Below are positions 58,289 to 64,000 of a stretch of 64,000 bases of DNA, one piece after another. The notes below the pieces were generated by a model. The model had not been told where the DNA came from. It worked only from the letters and a program-made list of their open reading frames with translations, and ran no database searches. A program made the translations under genes and the position numbers. The DNA comes from Geodermatophilus saharensis (GTDB lineage Bacteria > Actinomycetota > Actinomycetes > Mycobacteriales > Geodermatophilaceae). Numbering within the stretch: the first letter of the stretch is position 1; every line of letters begins with the position of its first letter. Location of the stretch: the NCBI RefSeq assembly GCF_900188205.1, contig NZ_FZOH01000007.1:56709-120708 (forward strand), in the 5' to 3' direction.

Positions 58289-59090
58289 GGGCCACACCCT
58301 GTACCGGCTGGCGCGGGAGCAGTCGGAGCTGTTCGCCGGCCGCCCGGTGCACGTGACCAGCCCGCAGGGCCGCTTCGCCGCCGGTGCCGCGCTGCTCGAC
58401 GGCCGCGTGCTCGAGGAGGTCACCAGCTACGGCAAGCACCTGTTCGCCGACTTCGGCGGCCCCGTCCTGCACGTGCACCTGGGCCTCTACGGCACCTACA
58501 CCACCGGCCTCGGCGACCCACCGCCCCCGCGCGGTGCGCTGCGGATGCGGTGGACCGCCGACGGGCCCAAGGGCGAGGGCGTGTGGACCGACCTGCGCGG
58601 CGCGACCGCCTGCGACGTCCTCACCCAGCCCGAGGTCGACGCTGTCCTCGACCGGCTGGGCCCCGACCCGCTGCGCACCCGCCGCGGCGGGCCGCTGTCG
58701 TACGCGAGGGTCGGCCGCAGCCGGACGGCGGTCGGCGCGCTGCTGATGGACCAGTCGGTGCTGGCCGGCGTCGGCAACGTCTACCGCGCCGAGATCCTCT
58801 TCCGCCACCGGATCTCGCCGTTCCGCCCGGGCCGCGACGTCGGCGAGCCGGAGTGGCAGGCGCTGTGGGACGACCTGGTGGTGCTCATGCGCGCCGGCGT
58901 CCGGATGGGCCGGATCGTCACCACCTCCCCGGCCGACCGCTCCCGCCGGTCGGGTGCGGTGCGCCGGGAGGACGCGCACTACGTCTACCGGCGCACCGGC
59001 CTGCCCTGCCGCCTCTGCGGCACCGAGGTGCGCACCGAGGAGATGGTCGGCCGCAACCTCTACTGGTGCCCCGTCTGCCAGGCCGCCTAG
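58281..59090 (+). CDS. nei: Fpg/Nei-family DNA glycosylase/AP lyase
   Basis: 269 residues; GTG 58281 overlaps the photolyase stop. The catalytic N-terminus after Met is 'PEGHTLYRLAREQSELFAG' (Pro1-Glu2; PEGH marks the actinobacterial Nei2 type). 'VLHVHLGLYGTYTTGLG', 'LLMDQSVLAGVGNVYRAEIL' (H2TH) and the zinc finger 'CRLCGTEVRTEEMVGRNLYWCPVCQ' are all there. It excises oxidised pyrimidines. It is paired with photolyase. Confidence 0.95.
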   Translation: MPEGHTLYRLAREQSELFAGRPVHVTSPQGRFAAGAALLDGRVLEEVTSYGKHLFADFGGPVLHVHLGLYGTYTTGLGDPPPPRGALRMRWTADGPKGEGVWTDLRGATACDVLTQPEVDAVLDRLGPDPLRTRRGGPLSYARVGRSRTAVGALLMDQSVLAGVGNVYRAEILFRHRISPFRPGRDVGEPEWQALWDDLVVLMRAGVRMGRIVTTSPADRSRRSGAVRREDAHYVYRRTGLPCRLCGTEVRTEEMVGRNLYWCPVCQAA

Positions 59091-59097
59091 CTCTCCT

Positions 59098-59119
59098 GCC
59101 GAGATCACGTGATCTCGGC
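59098..59119. repeat. Perfect 22 bp palindrome after nei
   Basis: Centre GAGATCACGTGATCTC with GCC/GGC ends; each arm 11 bp. It lies between convergent nei (+) and the monooxygenase gene (-). The core GAGATCACG recurs in the adjacent hairpin. Confidence 0.75.
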
Positions 59120-59130
59120 GCGCAGAGGGG

Positions 59131-59168
59131 CCTCCGCCGTCGAGATCACGGGATCTCGACGGAGGAGG
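59131..59168. terminator. 17 bp-arm hairpin, one mismatch, related to the preceding palindrome
   Basis: Arms 59131-59147 and 59152-59168 share CGTCGAGATC / GATCTCGACG around an ACGG loop and extend with one mismatch. It immediately precedes the stop of the minus-strand gene (59174), so it can act as its terminator. Confidence 0.65.
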
Positions 59169-59173
59169 TAGGC

Positions 59174-59485
59174 CTAGAGGGCGCCCTTGGCCGGGTCGCC
59201 GGCGGGCAGCGCGTCGAGCACGGTCACCGACGGCGGGCCGGTCAGCTTGCCCTCCAGCCGGCCCGACAGCTCGCTGAGCGGATCGGCCTTCCCGTGGGCG
59301 GCCAGCGCCTCCGGGCTCTCCCACTTCTCCACCATGACCAGGGCACCGTCGGAGCCCTCGTGCAGGGAGTAGCGCTCGCACCCCGGCTCCTCGTGCACCC
59401 TCGGCACCGTCTCGAGCACCGCCTGGCGGACCTCCTCGGCGTGCTCGGCCTTCGGGCTGATGGTGGCGACGACGACGACGGACAC
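59174..59485 (-). CDS. Putative quinol monooxygenase (ABM family)
   Basis: 103 residues with GGGGGGA upstream of GTG 59485. 'SVVVVATISPKAEHAEEVRQ', 'VHEEPGCERYSLHEGSDGAL', 'MVEKWESPEALAAHGKADPL' are the classic YgiN/ABM strands and helices, including the conserved EPGC. It probably acts on a quinone or is a heme-fold protein; dimeric. Confidence 0.9.
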   Translation of the reverse strand: MSVVVVATISPKAEHAEEVRQAVLETVPRVHEEPGCERYSLHEGSDGALVMVEKWESPEALAAHGKADPLSELSGRLEGKLTGPPSVTVLDALPAGDPAKGAL

Positions 59486-59553
59486 GGGCGGTCCCCCCTG
59501 CTCTCGCGATCGGGTTGCGGACGGTGATCTGGCGCACCACTACCCGGGCGGGC

Positions 59554-59559
59554 CAGGAT
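59554..59559 (+). promoter_or_regulatory. -10 box of leaderless fprA
   Basis: CAGGAT, 7 nt before GTG 59567. Confidence 0.4.
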
Positions 59560-59566
59560 CCCAGTC

Positions 59567-60958
59567 GTGTCGGACGAGACTGATCCGGGAGACGGCCGGC
59601 CGCTGCGGGTGGCCGTGATCGGCGCCGGCCCGGCCGGCATCTACACCGCCGAGGCCCTCACCCGCCGCGCGCCGGTCCCGGTGACCGTCGACCTGCTCGA
59701 CCGGCTGCCGACCCCCTTCGGCCTGGTCCGGCACGGCATCGCCCCCGACCACCCGAAGATGCGCGCGATCCGCGACACCCTGCACCGGGCACTCGACGAC
59801 CCCGGCGTGCGGTTCGTCGGCAACGTCGAGGTGGGCACCGACATCACCCTCGACGACCTGCGCGCGCACGTCGACGCCGTCGTCTACACCTACGGCGCGG
59901 CGCTGGACCGCCCGCTGTCCATCGACGGGGAGGACCTGCCCGGCAGCCTCGCCGCCACCGACCTCGTCGCCTGGTACTGCGGCCACCCCGACGCCGACCG
60001 GGCGCGGGTCGAGGCCTCGCTGGAGGGAGTGCGCCGCGCCGTCGTCGTCGGCGTCGGCAACGTCGCCCTCGACGTCGCCCGGGTGCTGGCCCGCGCGCCG
60101 CAGGAGCTCGAGCCCACCGACATGCCGCAGCACGTCCTCGACGCCCTGGCCGCGGCACCGGTCGAGGAGGTCACCGTGCTCGGCCGCCGCGGCCCGGCCC
60201 AGGCCTCCTTCACCACCATGGAGCTGCGCGAGCTCGACGGCCTCGAGCAGGCCACGGTGCTGGTCGACCCCGCCGACCTGGAGCTGAGCCCGGCCGCCGA
60301 GGAGCGCATCGCCGGCGACCGCAACGCCACCCGCAACCTCGCCGTGCTGCGGGAGTGGACCGGGCACCGGCCCGAGCCCGACCGGGTGCGGCTGCACCTG
60401 CGGTTCCACCGCCGGCCGGTGCGGCTGCTCGGCGCCGACCGGGTCACCGGCGTGGAGGTCGAGCGGACCACGGTCGACGACGAGGGCCGCGCCGTGGGCA
60501 CCGGGGAGTACGAGGTGCTGCCCGCCGACCTGGTGGTGCGCTCGGTCGGCTACCGCGGGCAGGGCCTGCCCGGGCTGCCGGTCGACCAGCGCAGCGGCAC
60601 CGTGCCCAACGAGGACGGCCGGGTGCTGCGCGACGGCGCCCCGTCGGCCGGGGAGTACGTGGCGGGCTGGATCAAGCGCGGGCCCACCGGCGTCGTCGGC
60701 ACCAACAAGCACGACGCCCGGGAGACGGTCGCGTCGCTGCTGGCCGACGCCGAGGCCGGGGTGATCCGCCCGTCGGGCGACCGCGACGACCTGGTGCAGA
60801 CGCTGCGGGCCCGTGGCGCCGAGCCGGTGCTGCTGGAGGACTGGCGGGCCATCGACGCCGCCGAGGTCGCCCTCGGCGCCACCCGCGGCCGGGCGCGCAC
60901 CACCCTGCACGAACGGGAGTCGCTGCTGTCGGCCGTGCGCGCCGCAGCGGGTCGCTAG
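59567..60958 (+). CDS. fprA: NADPH-ferredoxin reductase (adrenodoxin-reductase-like, FprA)
   Basis: 463 residues. FAD loop 'RVAVIGAGPAGIYTAEALTR', 'LPTPFGLVRHGIAPDHPKMR', NADPH loop 'AVVVGVGNVALDVARVLARA', 'VTVLGRRGPAQASFTTMELR', and C-terminal 'VAGWIKRGPTGVVGTNKHDA' are the FprA/FdxR signature set. It passes electrons from NADPH to ferredoxin for P450s and other enzymes. It overlaps the IMPase-family gene by 4 bp tail to tail. Confidence 0.95.
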   Translation: MSDETDPGDGRPLRVAVIGAGPAGIYTAEALTRRAPVPVTVDLLDRLPTPFGLVRHGIAPDHPKMRAIRDTLHRALDDPGVRFVGNVEVGTDITLDDLRAHVDAVVYTYGAALDRPLSIDGEDLPGSLAATDLVAWYCGHPDADRARVEASLEGVRRAVVVGVGNVALDVARVLARAPQELEPTDMPQHVLDALAAAPVEEVTVLGRRGPAQASFTTMELRELDGLEQATVLVDPADLELSPAAEERIAGDRNATRNLAVLREWTGHRPEPDRVRLHLRFHRRPVRLLGADRVTGVEVERTTVDDEGRAVGTGEYEVLPADLVVRSVGYRGQGLPGLPVDQRSGTVPNEDGRVLRDGAPSAGEYVAGWIKRGPTGVVGTNKHDARETVASLLADAEAGVIRPSGDRDDLVQTLRARGAEPVLLEDWRAIDAAEVALGATRGRARTTLHERESLLSAVRAAAGR

Positions 60959-62016
60959 GCGACCGCGGCGATCAGGTCGCGCGCGGCCCGGTCGGTGGCC
61001 GCGGCGGCGAAGCGGATCAGCGTCCCGGTGTCCGGCCGCAGCCGCAGCGGCGCCCCGTCGGGGGTCAGCGCCACCCCGCCGGCCCCGGCCAGCACCGCCA
61101 GCCCCCCGGCGACGTCGTGCACGTGCGTCCCGCTGCGGTCGAGGTCGTGCCAGGCGCCGGCCGACCCGTCGGCGACCAGGCACAGGTCGACGGCGGTGCA
61201 GCCGGTGACCCGCACCCGCGCCGCCGTCGACGGGACCCGCACCACCCGGCCCGACGGCGCGACGACGGTGCTGCCCTCGCGCACCCGCGCCGGCACCCCG
61301 TCGCGCCAGGCGCCGACGCCCGCCGTCCCGGACCAGCGCCGGCCCGAGGACAGGTCGACCACCAGCCCGGCCACCGCCTGCCCGCGGTCGACCAGCGCGG
61401 CGGAGAACGCCCACGGCGGCAGCCCGGCGCGGAAGTTGCCGGTGCCGTCGAGCGGGTCGAGCACCACCCACGGCCGGTCCTCGGGCACCGAGGGGTCGGC
61501 CCGCTCCTCGGAGAGCACCGGCACCCCGAGCGGGGCCAGCACCTCCACCGCGGCGGCGTGCGCGGCCTCGTCGGCGGCGATCGACCAGCTGCCGTCGTCC
61601 TTGCGGTGGTCCCGACCGGTGTCACGGGCGAGCGCGACCGCCATCTCCACCCGGGTGGCGGCCAGCGCGGCCAGGTGCGCGAAGCGCTCGGTGAGCGGCG
61701 CGTCCTCCGGCGGGGGCTCGACGTCGAGCACCCGGCCGGTCCCGGTGTCGCGGACGCTCGAGCAGCCCCAGGCCGAGGCGACGGCGAGCAGCGCGGTGCG
61801 CCCGGTCACGTGGGTCGAGCGGTGCAGGACGACGGCCTCGGTGGTGCCCTCGTCGGTCCAGCGGCGGCGCAGGTGGGCCGCGGCGTCGTCGGCGACCAGC
61901 AGCCGGGCCCCCGGGTCGAGCAGCTCGGCGGCCAGCGCGGGCGGGCCGACGCCCAGCAGCCGGGCCACGGCGCGCAGGTCCTCCCCCGACGCCGCCACCC
62001 ACATCGTCTCCGTCAC
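60955..62016 (-). CDS. Inositol-monophosphatase-family protein with an extra N-terminal domain
   Basis: 353 residues from GTG 62016 with GGGGGGA upstream. The C-terminal ~240 residues are an IMPase fold: 'SWSIAADEAAHAAAVEVLAP', 'PVLSEERADPSVPEDRPW', metal site 'VVLDPLDGTGNFRAGLPPWA' (DPxDGT), and 'LDRSGTHVHDVAGGLAVLAG' where WDxxAG is expected (Trp-Asp replaced by His-Asp). The first ~105 residues ('MWVAASGEDLRAVARLLGVG', 'AVVLHRSTHVTGRTALLAVA') form a separate unassigned domain. The likely substrate is an inositol or nucleotide phosphate. Confidence 0.83.
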   Translation of the reverse strand: MTETMWVAASGEDLRAVARLLGVGPPALAAELLDPGARLLVADDAAAHLRRRWTDEGTTEAVVLHRSTHVTGRTALLAVASAWGCSSVRDTGTGRVLDVEPPPEDAPLTERFAHLAALAATRVEMAVALARDTGRDHRKDDGSWSIAADEAAHAAAVEVLAPLGVPVLSEERADPSVPEDRPWVVLDPLDGTGNFRAGLPPWAFSAALVDRGQAVAGLVVDLSSGRRWSGTAGVGAWRDGVPARVREGSTVVAPSGRVVRVPSTAARVRVTGCTAVDLCLVADGSAGAWHDLDRSGTHVHDVAGGLAVLAGAGGVALTPDGAPLRLRPDTGTLIRFAAAATDRAARDLIAAVA

Positions 62017-62070
62017 GGTCCCCCCGCCGTCCGCCCTGACCGGCACGGTAGGCCACCGCGGCCGGGCGGG

Positions 62071-62076
62071 TAGGGC
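62071..62076 (+). promoter_or_regulatory. -10 box of the leaderless GT2 gene
   Basis: TAGGGC, 6 nt before GTG 62083. Confidence 0.35.
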
Positions 62077-62082
62077 GCCACG

Positions 62083-63003
62083 GTGACCGTCTCCGCGCGC
62101 ACCGGCCTCGACGACGTCGACGTCGTCCTCCTCGTGCACCGCGAGCCCCCCGAGCTGCTCGCTCGCCACCACGCGGCGCTCGCCGCGGCCACCGGCCCGG
62201 GCTGGCGCGGCCGGGCGCTGCTGGTGGAGAACGACCCCGCGCCGCGCACCTCCGCCGCGGCGCGGGCCCTCCTGCGCCGGCGCTACCCGGACGCCGACCG
62301 GTGGGTGCTGCGGGCGCCGCGCAACCTCGGCTTCGCCCGCGCCATGGACCTCGCCGTCGACGCCTGCCGCGGCCGCTACGTGGCGCTGGTCAACTCCGAC
62401 GGCGAGCCCGAGCCGGGGATGCTGCACCGGCTGGCCGAGGTCCTCGACGCCGAGCCGGCCGCGGTGTGGGCGGCGCCGGCCGTCGAGGGCCCGGGCGAGG
62501 AGGACCACCCGCCCGGCCCGCCGTTCGCCGCCGACGACCTGCCCGGCACCGCGCTGCTCCTCCGCCGGGAGGAGTTCCTCGCCGCCGGCGGCTTCGACCC
62601 GCTGTACTTCTTCTACAACGAGGACCGCGACGCCTCCCGGCGGCTGCGCGCCGCCGGGCACCTGCTGCTGCGCGTCCCCGGCACCCGCTTCCGGCACGGC
62701 AAGGACGGCCCCCGCGCCGGGCTGCTGCGCGAGTGGCACTACGCCCGGACGGCGCAGGTGCTCGTCCCGCAGCACGCCCGCCGCCCGGTCCGGGAGACGG
62801 CGGCCTTCCTCGCCCGCCGGCCGCTGGCCGTGGCCCGGCACCTGCGCGACGGCGACCCGGCCGGCGCCGCCGGCATCGCGCTGGCCCTGCTCGAGCTGCC
62901 GCGCTCGCTGGCGCTGGCCGCCGCCCGCCGCCGCCGGCCCTGGGACGGCGACCGGCTGGCGGCCTGGCTCGACCGGCACCGGCTGCCGGTCACCCCCCCC
63001 TAA
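62083..63003 (+). CDS. Family-2-like glycosyltransferase
   Basis: 306 residues. '[42 protein letters not shown]' carries the GT-A 'N-x-GFA' motif and a DxD-like 'NSDGEPEP'. '[38 protein letters not shown]' is the conserved ED segment of rhamnosyl/galactofuranosyl-type transferases. The C-terminus lacks clear helices. It overlaps the end of ppc by 4 bp. The donor and acceptor are unknown. Confidence 0.88.
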   Translation: MTVSARTGLDDVDVVLLVHREPPELLARHHAALAAATGPGWRGRALLVENDPAPRTSAAARALLRRRYPDADRWVLRAPRNLGFARAMDLAVDACRGRYVALVNSDGEPEPGMLHRLAEVLDAEPAAVWAAPAVEGPGEEDHPPGPPFAADDLPGTALLLRREEFLAAGGFDPLYFFYNEDRDASRRLRAAGHLLLRVPGTRFRHGKDGPRAGLLREWHYARTAQVLVPQHARRPVRETAAFLARRPLAVARHLRDGDPAGAAGIALALLELPRSLALAAARRRRPWDGDRLAAWLDRHRLPVTPP

Positions 63004-64000
63004 CCGCTGTTGCGCAGCGCGGTGGCGATCCCGTTGATGGTCAGCTGGATGTTGCGGCGCACCAGCTCGTCGTCGTCGCCGGTGCGGCGGCGGCGCAGCA
63101 TCTCCACCTGCAGGTGGTGCAGCGGCTCCAGGTAGGGGAAGCGGTTGCGGATCGAGCGCACCAGCGACGGGTTGTCGGCGAGCAGGTGGTCGTCGCCGGT
63201 GACGGCCAGCAGCACCCGGCAGGAGCGCTCGTGCTCGGCGGTGATCTGGTCGAACACCCGCGCCCGCAGCTCCTCGTCGGGCACCAGCCCGGCGTAGCGG
63301 GCGGCCAGGTCGAGGTCGGTCTTGGCCAGCACCATCCCCATGTTCGACAGCACGGTGCGCAGGAACGGCCAGCGCCGGTGCAGCTCCTGCAGCCGGGCCA
63401 GTCGCGCTGCGCTGTTCCCGGGACCGTCGCCGTCGATCCACGACTCCAGCGCCGTCCCGGTGCCGTACCAGCCGGGCAGCATGATCCGCGCCTGCGACCA
63501 GCTGAACACCCAGGGGATGGCGCGCAGGTCGGCGATGCGGTCGCCGGCCTTGCGGGAGGGCGGGCGGCTGCCGATGTTGAGCTCGGCGAGCTCCCGGATT
63601 GGCGTCGCGGCGCGGAACCACTCCACGAACCCCGGGGTCTCGTGCACCAGCGCCCGGTAGGCGGCCTGCGCGCGGGCGGCGAGGTCGTCGAGCAGCGCGT
63701 AGGCGTCCTCGGCGTCGTCGCCGAGCCCCTCGACGTCGAGCAGCGTGGCCTCCAGGGTGGCCGCGACCAGCGCCTCGAGGTTGCGCCGCGCGAGGTCCGG
63801 CTCGCCGTACTTGGCCGCGATCACCTCGCCCTGCTCGGTGATCCGCAGCGCGCCGGCCACCGCACCCGGCGGCTGGGCGCGGATCGCCTCGTAGCTCGGC
63901 CCGCCGCCGCGGCCGACCGTGCCCCCGCGGCCGTGGAAGAGCCGCAGCCGCACGCCCTCCCGCCGCGCCACCTCCACCAGCGCCAGCTCGGCCCGGTACA
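63000..64000 (-). CDS. ppc: Phosphoenolpyruvate carboxylase, C-terminal part (5' end outside window)
   Basis: The C-terminal 333 residues are in the window, open to the edge. '[28 protein letters not shown]' is the PEPC active-site loop (FHGRGG), followed by '[43 protein letters not shown]' and the C-terminal '[15 protein letters not shown]', ending in the invariant RNTG-like tail with Ser-Gly. The enzyme makes oxaloacetate from PEP and bicarbonate (anaplerosis). Confidence 0.97.
   Translation of the reverse strand, partial: YRAELALVEVARREGVRLRLFHGRGGTVGRGGGPSYEAIRAQPPGAVAGALRITEQGEVIAAKYGEPDLARRNLEALVAATLEATLLDVEGLGDDAEDAYALLDDLAARAQAAYRALVHETPGFVEWFRAATPIRELAELNIGSRPPSRKAGDRIADLRAIPWVFSWSQARIMLPGWYGTGTALESWIDGDGPGNSAARLARLQELHRRWPFLRTVLSNMGMVLAKTDLDLAARYAGLVPDEELRARVFDQITAEHERSCRVLLAVTGDDHLLADNPSLVRSIRNRFPYLEPLHHLQVEMLRRRRTGDDDELVRRNIQLTINGIATALRNSG

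Noticed and set aside
60955-63621. A single 888-residue minus-strand reading frame
   Set aside because: Only the part from 62016 down resembles a protein family; the upstream part is antisense to GT2 and ppc.

Overview
This 64 kb window is a chromosomal segment of a very GC-rich actinobacterium. GTG starts are frequent, genes are tightly packed and often overlap by GTGA or ATGA, and many genes look leaderless. The gene content fits the Geodermatophilaceae and relatives (Blastococcus, Geodermatophilus, Modestobacter), although the genus cannot be fixed from the sequence alone. The backbone is the conserved actinobacterial block corresponding to roughly Rv0992c-Rv1018c of Mycobacterium tuberculosis, with lineage-specific insertions.

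Layout. 1-7.1 kb: envelope and exopolysaccharide genes (a giant secreted propeller/LamG/PKD protein cut by the window edge, a membrane-anchored protein, a GT4 glycosyltransferase and a polyprenyl-phosphate sugar transferase). 7.3-11.5 kb: pth, ctc (L25), prs, glmU and tRNA-Gln. 11.7-13.3 kb: desaturase plus TetR regulator. 13.4-20.4 kb: ispE, rsmA, rpfB, a membrane protein, tatD and metG, all on the minus strand. 20.4-27.4 kb: membrane protein, amino-acid permease, corA, a DUF559 protein, and divergent rsmI and pmt. 27.4-33.6 kb: a PPK2-like protein, tRNA-Ala, then the division-linked operon galU-glp(moeA-like)-rimJ-glpR/sepX with the divergent 5-FTHF cyclo-ligase. 33.7-37.7 kb: a three-gene operon of a MatC-type carrier, a CoA-transferase and a fused biotin-independent-type carboxyltransferase. 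38-40.7 kb: an AONS-family PLP enzyme and small enzymes. 40.9-47.2 kb: an accessory and decaying stretch with a frameshifted LysR gene, a mycothiol-dependent isomerase, a GAF-ANTAR regulator, long non-coding tracts bounded by inverted repeats, an fmdB/SAF pair and an mscL wrecked by an internal deletion. 47.2-64 kb: small hydrolases, hotdog and VOC proteins, a sirtuin, tRNA-Arg, and DNA-repair genes (a UV-endonuclease-like fusion, photolyase, Nei), then FprA, an IMPase-family fusion, a GT2 and the 3' end of ppc.

Three signals stand out beyond gene content. (1) Seven copies of a structured dispersed repeat, all in the same orientation, with compensatory changes in the outer stem; one copy is inside a coding sequence. 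(2) Three conserved genes (pth, rsmA, rimJ) lack any ATG/GTG/TTG before their conserved core, and each has a CTG placed as the natural start, beside or just after the upstream stop codon. (3) A recurring leaderless-promoter pattern in which a -10 hexamer (TANNNT or CAGGAT/CAGNNT) lies 6-7 nt before the start codon. No CRISPR array, prophage, integrase or intact insertion sequence was seen.
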